This document shows positions 39,101 through 47,446 of a DNA stretch of 64,000 bases, one piece after another. Source of the stretch: Clostridium sp. 1001271st1 H5 (GTDB taxonomy: Bacteria; Bacillota; Clostridia; Lachnospirales; Lachnospiraceae); assembly GCF_005845215.1 (NCBI RefSeq), contig NZ_SPHO01000014.1, forward strand, positions 83,421 through 147,420. The letters run 5' to 3'. Under the pieces are notes generated by a model. It was not told the DNA's origin, made no database searches, and worked only from the letters and a program-made list of their open reading frames with translations. Positions within the stretch are counted from its first letter, which is position 1. Each line of letters opens with the position of its first letter. Position numbers and translations under genes: made by a program.

Positions 39101-40829
39101 GGACATCGGGATTCACAAAGGTGGAGAATTTATCCGTAATCCTGCCGTCCGTCACCTTCACGGCGCCAATCTCAATGATTTTATTCTTCTTGGGGCTGAA
39201 GCCGGTTGTCTCAATATCAAAGACCACAAAGGTATCCTCAAACCCCTGGCCCCTGGAATTCTCCACCAGCTGTTTGGTGTCGTCCACCAGGTACCCTTCC
39301 ACCCCGTAGAGGATTTTAAAGGTATCCCCCTTGTCCAGGGCATGGTTGGCGTCCGGGAATGCCTGGACACAGCCATGGTCCGTAACGGCCACGGCAGGCA
39401 TGCCCCACTGCCTGGCCCTTCCTATGATGCTCTTTACCTCGGACACGCCGTCCATGTCGCTCATCTTGGTATGGCAGTGCAGCTCCACCCGCTTCTCCAG
39501 GCTGGAATCCATGCGCTTGCTGGTAAAATCATCCGCCTTTTTAATCCCAACGATAGAGCCAAGGGTCAGCTCGCCGTCAAACTTATCAATGGTGGTAACG
39601 CCCTTTACCTTGATAAACATGCCCGGTTTGATGGCGGATTTCACCTCGTCAAATATCTCCGGGCGGATGAACATCTTCACTGTGATGGTATCCGTAAAAT
39701 CCGACACATCAAAGGTAAGGATGAATTTGCCGCTTCGCAGCTCCCGGTTCTCACAGGTCAGCACCTTGCCTCTTAAGGTTACCTCGCCGATTTCCCCGTC
39801 AATCTTCTCAATCTCCATGGGCTCGTCCTCAAAGTCCCGCCCATAGAGCACATCCGGGTTGTTGGAACGCTTGACGGAATATTTCTTATCATCGCCGAAA
39901 CCATTGTCCTTATCCCTTCCCCAGCCTTTGCGCCCCTTGTTGAGCTGGGGCTTATCTCCCTTAAAGCCCTGCTTCTGGCCGCCGCCCTGGCCTGGCTGGC
40001 CTCCGTTTCCCGCATTGCCGGGCTGGGCAGCAGCGCCTGTCTGTCCCCCATTTTCTCCTGGTGCAGCTCCATCTCCCACGTCGCCGGAGGCAGCCTGGGC
40101 CATAAGCACATCCCATGGAGCGCCCTCCGGTCCCTGGCCCGCATCCAGATAGGAATCCTTACCGGACTTGCCGTCCTTTCCCGCCAGCAGCTCCTGGCCC
40201 TCCAGTCCCTGGGCGGAAAAGGAGGCGTCCATTGCTTCCAGCTCTTCCTTGTGGTTCTGCCAGTATATGGCCTGGGCCTCCCGCTCCATCTTAAGCTCAA
40301 TCCGTCTCCTGCGGTCGCTGCCCTGAGGCTCCACATAAGCAAAGCGCACCTCCACAGGCAGCCCGCAACGCTCCGCAAAGACCTTTTCCAGGACACGCTT
40401 CAGTTCCCCTGTCCTGTCCCGGTTCACCATGGTATCCTCCACAGTCAGAACCATGATATCCTCTTTTTCAAAGGTAATCTGAGCCTTGCGGAACATGGTA
40501 TATTCGATGATGCTGTAATTTTTAAGTTCCAGAAGCAGGCTGTCCTTATACACATCCAACAGCTTCTTTGGCGTGTACTGGTCTGACAGCCTGTATTTTT
40601 CCTGAATCTTGATAGCCACCTGCTTGTCCGGGAACAGCTGGTCCCGTATGCCCTTTTCCAGGTCGTATATGTTCTGTTTATGTATCAGTCTTGCGCTCTT
40701 CAGATAAATGCGGATAGAGCTTCTATCCCTGGTGGTGGTCACCTTCTCCACCTGGACCAGGCCTAAAAGCTCCTTTAATGATTCCGCTATATTGAGGGTT
40801 GGAAATACTTCCAGAAAATTCTTTGCCAT
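36156..40829 (-). CDS. polC: DNA polymerase III alpha subunit, PolC type
   Basis: Main Gram-positive replicative polymerase, 1557 residues. N-terminal domain, Gly-rich linker (about 250-310), OB domain, PHP domain (ELHCHTKMSDMDGVSEVKSI), inserted 3'-5' exonuclease (FVVFDIETTGFSPKKNKIIE), zinc-binding Cys set (CPKC ... CPVC), and catalytic DIDLNF region. C-terminal FEFTPIDIYRAKARHF helix-hairpin-helix and a clamp-binding end QLSLFDL. It is about 100 residues longer than usual, mainly from the linker. Last gene of the cluster, 15 bp after ispG. Confidence 0.97.
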   Translation of the reverse strand: MAKNFLEVFPTLNIAESLKELLGLVQVEKVTTTRDRSSIRIYLKSARLIHKQNIYDLEKGIRDQLFPDKQVAIKIQEKYRLSDQYTPKKLLDVYKDSLLLELKNYSIIEYTMFRKAQITFEKEDIMVLTVEDTMVNRDRTGELKRVLEKVFAERCGLPVEVRFAYVEPQGSDRRRRIELKMEREAQAIYWQNHKEELEAMDASFSAQGLEGQELLAGKDGKSGKDSYLDAGQGPEGAPWDVLMAQAASGDVGDGAAPGENGGQTGAAAQPGNAGNGGQPGQGGGQKQGFKGDKPQLNKGRKGWGRDKDNGFGDDKKYSVKRSNNPDVLYGRDFEDEPMEIEKIDGEIGEVTLRGKVLTCENRELRSGKFILTFDVSDFTDTITVKMFIRPEIFDEVKSAIKPGMFIKVKGVTTIDKFDGELTLGSIVGIKKADDFTSKRMDSSLEKRVELHCHTKMSDMDGVSEVKSIIGRARQWGMPAVAVTDHGCVQAFPDANHALDKGDTFKILYGVEGYLVDDTKQLVENSRGQGFEDTFVVFDIETTGFSPKKNKIIEIGAVKVTDGRITDKFSTFVNPDVPIPFDIEKLTGINDSMVLPSPKIDVVLPQFLEFVGDAVLVAHNASFDVGFIDHFAEELELPFNPTVLDTVAIARLLLPNLNRFKLDTVAKALNISLQNHHRAVDDAGATAEIFAAFVKMLRDRDVNDLNQLNALSTMDTDTIRKLPTHHVIILAKNDIGRVNMYRLVSWSHLEYYARRPRIPKSLLEKYREGLIIGSACEAGELYQALLRGAPDTEIARLVNFYDYLEIQPLGNNAFMLRDEKSTVKTQEDLIDINKKIVELGMQFNKLVCATCDVHFLDPQDEVYRRIIMAGQGFKDSDDQAPLYLRTTEEMLEEFSYLGPDKAHEVVVTNTRKIADMCERIAPVRPDKCPPVIEDSDKTLTKICYDRAHEMYGEDLPKIVVDRLERELHSIITNGFAVMYIIAQKLVWKSNEDGYLVGSRGSVGSSFVATMSGITEVNPLSPHYHCPKCRYYDFDSEEVKQFSGMAGCDMPDKECPVCKTPLEKDGFDIPFETFLGFKGDKEPDIDLNFSGEYQSKAHDYTEVIFGKGQTFRAGTIGTLADKTAFGYVKKYYEERGTRKRNCEINRIVQGCVGVRRTTGQHPGGIIVLPLGEEIYSFTPVQHPANDMTTSTVTTHFDYHSIDHNLLKLDILGHDDPTMIRMLQDLIGIDPVKDIPLDSREVMSLFQDTSALGIMPDDIGGCPLGALGVPEFGTDFAMQMLLDTKPKYFSDLVRIAGLAHGTDVWLGNAQTLIQEGKATIQTAICTRDDIMVYLIAQGLEQGLSFTIMESVRKGKGLKPEWEEEMKAHGVPDWYIWSCKKIKYMFPKAHAAAYVMMAWRIAYCKIFYPLAYYAAFFSIRASAFSYEIMCQGRDKLEYYLADYKKRADTLSKKEQDTLRDMRIVQEMYARGFEFTPIDIYRAKARHFQIIDGKLMPSLSSIDGLGEKAAEAVVDAVKDGAFLSIEDFSNRSKVNGTLCSLMSDLGLLKDLPKSNQLSLFDL

Positions 40830-40844
40830 ATATCCGTCTTCCTT

Positions 40845-41915
40845 CTATACATCACGTTCCCGGCTCATGGACTGCAGTTCTTCCCGCAGCACTGCCAGAA
40901 GCTCAGACTCAGGCACCTTGCGTATGATTTCGCCCCTGCGTATCAGCAGGCCCTCTCCCACACCGCCTGCAATGCCTATATCCGCCTCCCTGGCCTCGCC
41001 CGGCCCGTTGACAACACAGCCCATGACAGCCACCTTTACATTCAGGCTGTCAAACTCTGTCACCATGTTTTCCACCTGGTTTGCCAGACCAATCAGGTCA
41101 ATCCGCGTGCGGCCGCAGGTGGGACAGGACACCACCTCAATGCCGCCTTTTCTCAGTCCCAGGGTGCGCAGAATCAGCTTGGCGCTCTTTATCTCCTCCA
41201 CCGGGTCCCCTGTCAGAGATACACGGATGGTATCCCCGATACCCTCATGAAGAATGATGCCAAGTCCCACAGAGGACTTGATATTGCCGGACATCAGAGT
41301 GCCGGACTCCGTGATTCCCACATGGAGGGGGTAATTGGTCTGCATGGCAATGAGCTCATGGGCCTTTACGCACATAAGCACATCTGAGGACTTGATGCTG
41401 ATAACCAGATTGTCATATCCCATGTCCTCAATAAGCCTCACCTTGTCCAGGGCGCTCTCCACAATGCCTTCTGCCGTAACTCCCCCGTATTTTTCCAGAA
41501 GCGGTTTTTCCAGGGAGCCGCTGTTGACGCCCACCCGTATGGGCACCCCGTATTCCCTTGCCCGGTCCACCACTGCCTGCACCTTGTGACAGTCGCCGAT
41601 GTTGCCGGGATTGATGCGGATTTTATCGGCTCCGTTCTCCATGGCGGCAATGGCCAGACGGTAATCAAAGTGGATGTCCGCCACCAGCGGAATACGGATT
41701 TCCCTCTTGATGTCAGACAGGGCAGCCGCTGCTTCCATGGTGGGAACCGCTACGCGTATGATGTCGCAGCCGGCCTGCTCCAGCCTGTGAATCTGCTCCA
41801 CCGTGGCCCTTACATCCTCTGTCTTTGTATTGCACATGGACTGAATCAGGACAGGGTTTCCCCCGCCGATGACCCGGTCCCCAATCTTAATCACTTTTGT
41901 ATCTTTCCTGGTCAT
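40845..41915 (-). CDS. ispG: 4-hydroxy-3-methylbut-2-en-1-yl diphosphate synthase
   Basis: Iron-sulfur enzyme of the MEP isoprenoid pathway, converting MEcPP to HMBPP. The 356-residue two-domain form is the usual bacterial type. N-terminal barrel starts VGGGNPVLIQSMCNTKTED; the 4Fe-4S cluster ligands are in SCPTCGRTRID and MGCVVNGPGEAREAD. With dxr in the same cluster, two MEP pathway steps are coexpressed with undecaprenyl and phospholipid synthesis genes. Confidence 0.96.
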   Translation of the reverse strand: MTRKDTKVIKIGDRVIGGGNPVLIQSMCNTKTEDVRATVEQIHRLEQAGCDIIRVAVPTMEAAAALSDIKREIRIPLVADIHFDYRLAIAAMENGADKIRINPGNIGDCHKVQAVVDRAREYGVPIRVGVNSGSLEKPLLEKYGGVTAEGIVESALDKVRLIEDMGYDNLVISIKSSDVLMCVKAHELIAMQTNYPLHVGITESGTLMSGNIKSSVGLGIILHEGIGDTIRVSLTGDPVEEIKSAKLILRTLGLRKGGIEVVSCPTCGRTRIDLIGLANQVENMVTEFDSLNVKVAVMGCVVNGPGEAREADIGIAGGVGEGLLIRRGEIIRKVPESELLAVLREELQSMSRERDV

Positions 41916-41948
41916 ATATACCCTCTTTTCTGATATGGAACAATGTCT

Positions 41949-42998
41949 TTAAAATAATTTCCGGACATCGTTAAACATGATAAGCACCATAAGGGCCAGA
42001 AGGACCATCATTCCCGCCATGTGGACCATGCCCTCCTTTTCCTTGTCTATGGGCTTTCCCCTTACGGCCTCAATGATGAGGAACACAAGGCGTCCCCCGT
42101 CCAGGGCCGGAATAGGCAGCAGGTTCATGACACCCAGGTTGGCGCTTAAGAGTATGGTAAAGTTAATCAGCATGAGCACCACGGCCGACAGCCCATAGGG
42201 CGCGGTCTCATCCACCGTTGTGTCAATGGCGTTCACGATACCCACGGGACCGCTGATGTCATTGACCGATACCATGCCGTGGAACATCATATAAAAGGTG
42301 TCGAACACATAGTGTATCCAGTACTGGACCTCGTAGGCGCTGTGCACCAGAAGCTGTCCTAAGTTCTCCACTGTATTGGGAACCGGGTCAAACTGGACAC
42401 CCATCATATACTGGTTGTTCTCCGCTGAAAAAACAGGAGCCAGCTCTGTGCTGAAGCGCTCCGTCCCTCCGCTCTCACCTGTCCTTTCCCAGGAAACCTT
42501 AAGGGATTTCCGGGGATGGGTAAAGAGATACCAGTTGATGTCCCTGTAAGAATGGACATTTCTCCCGTTAATGGATTTAATCACATCTCCGGCCTCCATA
42601 CCGGCTGCCTGGGCCGGATATCCGTCCACTACGCCTGCCAGGCGGGTGGTGTCAAATCCAGTGATGCCGATGAGCACCATGGAAAGGCCGAAAGCCAGGA
42701 TAAAATTAAACACAGGCCCGGCTGCCACCACGGAAATCCTGGCCCATACGGACTTGTTATTAAACGCACTTTCGTCTGTTACCCCCTCGTCTTCCCCCAG
42801 CATCATGCAGGAGCCGCCAAACGGCAGTATCTTAAAGGAATACCGGGTGCCGCCTTTTTCAAAGCTGAACAGCCTTGGCCCCATGCCAAGGGAAAATTCA
42901 ATGACCCCTATCCCATTTAACTTTGCAAACAAAAAATGGCCGAATTCGTGAATCATGATAATGATTCCCAGCATCAGCATCGCAATAATCAAGCTCAT
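41949..42998 (-). CDS. rseP: Site-2 (RIP) metalloprotease
   Basis: Intramembrane zinc protease that cleaves anti-sigma factors and remnant signal peptides. The zinc motif HEFGH is at residues 17-21 in the first helix, a PDZ domain follows (about 115-200, AAGMEAGDVIKSINGRNVHS), and the last ligand is in MNLLPIPALDGGRL. Length 349 residues is standard. Conserved position between dxr and ispG. Confidence 0.95.
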   Translation of the reverse strand: MSLIIAMLMLGIIIMIHEFGHFLFAKLNGIGVIEFSLGMGPRLFSFEKGGTRYSFKILPFGGSCMMLGEDEGVTDESAFNNKSVWARISVVAAGPVFNFILAFGLSMVLIGITGFDTTRLAGVVDGYPAQAAGMEAGDVIKSINGRNVHSYRDINWYLFTHPRKSLKVSWERTGESGGTERFSTELAPVFSAENNQYMMGVQFDPVPNTVENLGQLLVHSAYEVQYWIHYVFDTFYMMFHGMVSVNDISGPVGIVNAIDTTVDETAPYGLSAVVLMLINFTILLSANLGVMNLLPIPALDGGRLVFLIIEAVRGKPIDKEKEGMVHMAGMMVLLALMVLIMFNDVRKLF

Positions 42999-43067
42999 CC
43001 GGCTCTCACCTGTCCATCCGGCGCACTGCCGCCCCTGGTTTCGTGCGGCATGCGCCTCCTTTCTGTC

Positions 43068-44216
43068 TTAATTCCATTTTGATTTTATATAATCGTATGT
43101 TTCCTGTTCCGCCTCCAGAATTTGTGCCACATCCGGGGCAGGCTTCACGCAGTGGTGCTCCATGGCTCCCTCAATCATATCCACAATGGTAAGGTAACTG
43201 ATTTTCCGTTCCAGGAACATGGCAACCGCCATCTCGTTGGCTGCATTGAATACCGTGGGCAGGGTGCCGCCCCTGCGTCCCGCATCGTAAGCCAGCTTAA
43301 GCCCGCGGAAGGTATCCATATCCGGCACCTCAAAAGCAATCTGTGAAAGCTTTGTGAAATCCAGCCGGTCTCCCGGAAGGAAACGCCGTTCCGGATAATA
43401 GAGCGCGTACTGGATGGGCAGCTTCATGTCCGGCGTACCTAACTGGGCTATAACAGCCCCGTCTTCAAATTCGACCATGGAATGGATGACGCTGGCAGGC
43501 TGTACCACCACCTGGACCTGGTCCATTTCCACCCCAAAGAGCCAGTGGGCCTCCATGACCTCCAGTCCCTTGTTGACCATGGTGGAGGAGTCTATGGTTA
43601 TCTTATGTCCCATGGACCAGTTGGGATGCTTCAGCGCATCCTCCAGCCTGACCTTTGCCAGCTGGTCCATGGTAAATCCGCGGAAAGGACCGCCGGAGGC
43701 AGTGAGCAGTATCTTGTGCAGCGCATTGCCTGCCGCCCCCTGCAGACACTGGAAGATGGCTGAGTGCTCTGAATCCACGGGCAGCAGCTTAACGCCCTTT
43801 TCCGCGGCCAGGGGCATGATGATATGTCCGGCCGTCACCAGGGTTTCCTTGTTGGCCAGGGCAATGTCCTTTCCCGCTTCCATGGCTGCAATAGTGGGAC
43901 GGATTCCAATCATCCCCACCACAGCCGTCACCACCAGGTCTGTTTCCTCTGCCGTGGCAGCCTCCATCAGGCCTTCCATGCCGCTTGCAACCTTTACATC
44001 CAGGTCAGCCACCGCAGTGCGCAGCTGCTCTGCCTTTTCCCGGTCCCAGAGACAGGCCAGCTTAGGCTTAAACTCACGAATCTGTTCCTCCATAAGTGTT
44101 ACATTGCCGCCCGCAGCCAGGGCTGTCACCTGGATATCCTTATTGTATCTTACCACTTCCAATGTCTGGGTGCCTATGGAACCAGTGGAACCCAGGATTG
44201 CAATCCTCTTCATCAT
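43068..44216 (-). CDS. dxr: 1-deoxy-D-xylulose 5-phosphate reductoisomerase
   Basis: NADPH-dependent second enzyme of the MEP pathway, forming MEP from DXP. NADPH-binding GSTGSIGTQTLEVV is at the N-terminus; substrate and metal residues are in PVDSEHSAIFQCLQG and HPNWSMGHKITIDSSTMVNK. 382 residues, typical. Target of fosmidomycin. The start MMKRIAIL could begin at either Met. Confidence 0.97.
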   Translation of the reverse strand: MMKRIAILGSTGSIGTQTLEVVRYNKDIQVTALAAGGNVTLMEEQIREFKPKLACLWDREKAEQLRTAVADLDVKVASGMEGLMEAATAEETDLVVTAVVGMIGIRPTIAAMEAGKDIALANKETLVTAGHIIMPLAAEKGVKLLPVDSEHSAIFQCLQGAAGNALHKILLTASGGPFRGFTMDQLAKVRLEDALKHPNWSMGHKITIDSSTMVNKGLEVMEAHWLFGVEMDQVQVVVQPASVIHSMVEFEDGAVIAQLGTPDMKLPIQYALYYPERRFLPGDRLDFTKLSQIAFEVPDMDTFRGLKLAYDAGRRGGTLPTVFNAANEMAVAMFLERKISYLTIVDMIEGAMEHHCVKPAPDVAQILEAEQETYDYIKSKWN

Positions 44217-44262
44217 AACTTATATTCTCCCTATCCTGAAGAAATACTCAAAAAGCCCATCC

Positions 44263-45063
44263 TTATTTTAAAAATGTGAGGGCAAAGTAAATGGCAGGGG
44301 CCGTGAATATCATACTGTCAAACCGGTCCAGGATGCCTCCGTGGCCAGGAATCAGATGGCCGTAGTCCTTAATGCTGTGGTTTCTCTTAATGGCGGAAGC
44401 CGCCAAATCCCCTATCTGGGAAATAACTGCCGAAATGGCGCAGGCAATGGCGCAGGCCGCCTGGGGATTCTCAAGCTCCGCCATGCTGCCCCCAAAAAGG
44501 GATGCGTAAATAAGGCCCAGAAGGGCTGCGCCGGCCACGCCTCCCACTGCTCCTTCTATGGATTTCTTCGGGCTCAGGACAGGCGCCAGCTTATGCCTGC
44601 CAAAAAGCATGCCTGTACAGTAGGCAAAGGTATCACAACCCCAGGAGCTTAAGAATATAAGCCACACCAGATATGCCCCGTCGTTCATTTCCCTGGTTTG
44701 ATACAGAAATGACAGCATAATGGGCACATAGCATACGCCGAAAAATGCGCCTGTCACTTCCTCTGTCTTATACTCAGGGAAGGTAAGCACGTAAAGAGCC
44801 ATCATCGCCATCAGACAGGCGATAATCATAAGCGTCACATAACGCTGTCCCTCAAACCATAAAAGCCCGTAATAGGAGCAAGCAGTCACATAGCCCACAA
44901 CAGCCAGGGAACGCCGCTGCATGCCAAGAGCCCTGTAAAGCTCAAATAAACCAATGACGGATATAAGGGCCGTAACGGCAAATAGCAGGATTCCTCCCTG
45001 CCCAACAATGACGATGGACAGAAGCACCAGTATGATACCGCTGATTAACCGGGTCGTAAACAT
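44263..45063 (-). CDS. cdsA: Phosphatidate cytidylyltransferase
   Basis: Makes CDP-diacylglycerol from phosphatidic acid and CTP for phospholipid synthesis. Polytopic membrane protein of 266 residues; the family signature is SQIGDLAASAIKRNHSIKDY followed by GHLIPGHGGILDRFDSM, with LSPKKSIEGAVGG upstream. Standard place between uppS and dxr. Confidence 0.96.
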   Translation of the reverse strand: MFTTRLISGIILVLLSIVIVGQGGILLFAVTALISVIGLFELYRALGMQRRSLAVVGYVTACSYYGLLWFEGQRYVTLMIIACLMAMMALYVLTFPEYKTEEVTGAFFGVCYVPIMLSFLYQTREMNDGAYLVWLIFLSSWGCDTFAYCTGMLFGRHKLAPVLSPKKSIEGAVGGVAGAALLGLIYASLFGGSMAELENPQAACAIACAISAVISQIGDLAASAIKRNHSIKDYGHLIPGHGGILDRFDSMIFTAPAIYFALTFLK

Positions 45064-45084
45064 GGCCTTCTCCTTTCCCTCTCC

Positions 45085-45804
45085 TTACTTTACAGCGCCG
45101 AACCGCCGTTCTCTTTTATTATACTGCACAATGGCCTTTTCCAATTCCTCCTGGTTGAAATCCGGCCAGAGACAATCCGTCACCACGATTTCCGTGTAGG
45201 CCAGCTGCCACAGCAGGTAATTGGAAAGCCTCAGTTCCCCGCTGGTGCGGATTAAAAGGTCCGGGTCCGGCATTCCCGCCGTATCCAGATAGGATGCAAA
45301 AAGCGCCTCATCCACCTGGTCCGGGTCCGCCTTTCCAAGTGCGCAGTCACTGGCCAGCCTGGCGGCTGCCCTGCGGATTTCGTCCCTGCCTCCGTAATTC
45401 ACCGCTATGACAAAGGTCAGCCCTGTGTTATCCATTGTCTCGGATTCCAGACGTTTGATTCCCTCTATAATATCCCTGTCAAAACGGCTTCTGTCGCCAA
45501 TCATCCTTACGCGCACATTGTTGGCAGACGCAATCTTTAAGAGCCGCACCATATAATAGCGGAACAGCTGCATCAGCGCTCCCACTTCCTCCGCAGAGCG
45601 TTTCCAGTTCTCAGTGGAGAATCCATAGACAGTCAGATAACGGATTCCCATCCTGGCTGCAATTTCAACGGTTTTCTCCACGGTGACGCAGCCTTCCTTA
45701 TGCCCCATGGTGCGGGGAAGTCCCCTTTTCCTGGCCCAGCGGCCGTTTCCGTCCAATATCAGGGCCACATGCTCCGGTATAATCATATCCTTATCCAATG
45801 CCAT
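45085..45804 (-). CDS. uppS: Undecaprenyl diphosphate synthase
   Basis: Cis-prenyltransferase producing the C55 lipid carrier for peptidoglycan and teichoic polymers. Active-site Asp in LILDGNGRWARKRGL, then MGHKEGC, and the C-terminal RTSGELRLSNYLLWQLAYTE block. The start at 45804 (MALDKDMIIPE) is chosen: the upstream extension would begin at TTG without a ribosome site. About 239 residues. Confidence 0.95.
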   Translation of the reverse strand: MALDKDMIIPEHVALILDGNGRWARKRGLPRTMGHKEGCVTVEKTVEIAARMGIRYLTVYGFSTENWKRSAEEVGALMQLFRYYMVRLLKIASANNVRVRMIGDRSRFDRDIIEGIKRLESETMDNTGLTFVIAVNYGGRDEIRRAAARLASDCALGKADPDQVDEALFASYLDTAGMPDPDLLIRTSGELRLSNYLLWQLAYTEIVVTDCLWPDFNQEELEKAIVQYNKRERRFGAVK

Positions 45805-45935
45805 TCTTTCTCTGCCTTTCTTGTCCAAATGTATCTCTCCCAAACAATATCTTTATCATGTCATATCGTTCCGGAATCAAAAAACAAATTAAGAGGCAGG
45901 AGTCCCTCCTGCCTCCCATATTCATTTATCACAGA

Positions 45936-46487
45936 TTACACGGTCATGATTTCCTTGGTCTTCTCTTCCACTGCCTTGTCAACCTTCTCTGCCATCTTAT
46001 CCGTAAGCTTCTGCATCTTCTCCGTCATCTCGGTCAAATCGTCCTCGGAAATTTCCCCTGCCTTCTCTGCCTTTTTAAAGGCCTCGTTGGCGTCACGGCG
46101 GATATTGCGCAGGGCTACCTTTGCATTGTCGCCCTTTTTCTTAACATCCTTGGAAACTTCCTTTCTGCGTTCCTCTGTCATCTCAGGGAACACCAGGCGG
46201 ATGCAGTTTCCGTCATTGGTAGGATTGATGCCCAGCTCAGAAGTAAGGATGGCTTTCTCGATTGGCTTAAGAAGGCTCTTCTCCCATGGCTGAATCACAA
46301 TCATGCGGGCTTCCGGAACAGAAACATTGCCGACCTGCTGGAGGGGCGTAGGCGTCCCGTAGTAGTCCACCTTAATCTTGTCCAGCACATGGGGATTGGC
46401 ACGTCCTGCGCGGATGGTACCGTAGTCAGACAGCAGCACATCCAGTGTCTTATTCATCTTGTCCTCATAAAATTTTAATTCTTCCAT
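45936..46487 (-). CDS. frr: Ribosome recycling factor
   Basis: Splits post-termination ribosomes together with EF-G. 183 residues; conserved GRANPHVLDKIKVDYYGT, PWEKSLLKPIEKAI, LGINPTNDGNCIRL and VALRNIRRDANEAFKK are all present. Lies 52 bp after pyrH, a nearly universal order. Confidence 0.97.
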   Translation of the reverse strand: MEELKFYEDKMNKTLDVLLSDYGTIRAGRANPHVLDKIKVDYYGTPTPLQQVGNVSVPEARMIVIQPWEKSLLKPIEKAILTSELGINPTNDGNCIRLVFPEMTEERRKEVSKDVKKKGDNAKVALRNIRRDANEAFKKAEKAGEISEDDLTEMTEKMQKLTDKMAEKVDKAVEEKTKEIMTV

Positions 46488-46539
46488 AAGTTCCTCCTGT
46501 TAATGCAGCCTTCCCTGCTGCTTAATAATGTTCGCTTTA

Positions 46540-47241
46540 TTACGCAGTAACGATGGTTCCGTTAATCCGGCCCTGCATGGCGTTTGCAATCCCGTCCTTC
46601 TCATTGAGACTGAACACTGCCATGGGCATCCTATGCTCCATACACATGATGGACGCGGTCAAATCCACCACGGCCAGCTGCTTGTCAATGACTTCCTGTA
46701 TGGTAATCGTGTCATACTTCTTTGCCTGGGGATTCAGCTTGGGGTCGCTGTCATATACCCCGTCAATGGCCTTGGCCAGCAGGATGCAGTCAGCCTCCAT
46801 CTCAATGGCCCTGAGGGCAATTCCCGTGTCCGTGGAAAAATAGGGATGTCCTGTTCCGCCTGCAAAGAATACCACCATGCCCTTTTCAAAATACTTATTA
46901 GCCCTGTCCTTGGAAAACAGCTTGGTCATGGAACCGCACTCAAAGGGCGTAAGAATCTGTGTCATCATACCGGCATTCCTGAAAATCTCAGAAACATAAA
47001 TACAGTTCATGACAGTGGCCAGCATGCCAATCTGGTCTGCCTTTGTCCTGTCAATGGCCTCACTGGTGCGGCCTCTCCAGAAATTACCGCCGCCAATGAC
47101 GATTCCCACCTGTATGCCTGCATCTACAGAGAGCTTTACCTGCCTGGCCACTTCCTTTACCGTGTCCTCGTCAAACCCGGTCTTCCTGGGGCCTGCAAGG
47201 GCCTCTCCGCTTAACTTTAAGAATACGCGTTTCATCTTCAT
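46540..47241 (-). CDS. pyrH: UMP kinase
   Basis: Phosphorylates UMP to UDP for pyrimidine nucleotide synthesis. Amino acid kinase fold of 233 residues: FLKLSGEALAG, GIVIGGGNFWRGR, FFAGGTGHPYFSTDTGIALR and GVYDSDPKLNPQAKKYD. First gene of the pyrH-polC cluster, with AAGGAGAT upstream of the ATG. Confidence 0.97.
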   Translation of the reverse strand: MKMKRVFLKLSGEALAGPRKTGFDEDTVKEVARQVKLSVDAGIQVGIVIGGGNFWRGRTSEAIDRTKADQIGMLATVMNCIYVSEIFRNAGMMTQILTPFECGSMTKLFSKDRANKYFEKGMVVFFAGGTGHPYFSTDTGIALRAIEMEADCILLAKAIDGVYDSDPKLNPQAKKYDTITIQEVIDKQLAVVDLTASIMCMEHRMPMAVFSLNEKDGIANAMQGRINGTIVTA

Positions 47242-47275
47242 AAAGATTTATCTCCTTGCTGCAATATCTGTGGCT

Positions 47276-47304
47276 ATTATAGCATAGTTAGGTCAATTTG
47301 CAAA
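47276..47304 (-). promoter_or_regulatory. Probable pyrH cluster promoter
   Basis: Extended -10 TGCTATAAT (hexamer 47276-47281) with a weak TTTGCA -35 (47299-47304), 17-nt spacer, 35 nt before the start codon. Confidence 0.6.
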
Positions 47305-47360
47305 GAAAAAGAAATTATTTATCCTTTTTTCCATTTCGTCTAACATTTCATAAATAAAAA

Positions 47361-47389
47361 TTGAGATTTTCTGGCTTTTATATTATAAT
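47361..47389 (+). promoter_or_regulatory. Promoter of the GGDEF-EAL-like gene
   Basis: TTGAGA (47361-47366), 17-nt spacer, TATAAT (47384-47389), divergent from the pyrH promoter. Confidence 0.8.
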
Positions 47390-47446
47390 AAAGGAAATGC
47401 TAATGCAGACAAACGCTGTCTGTGAATGACAAAGGAGGAAACAATC

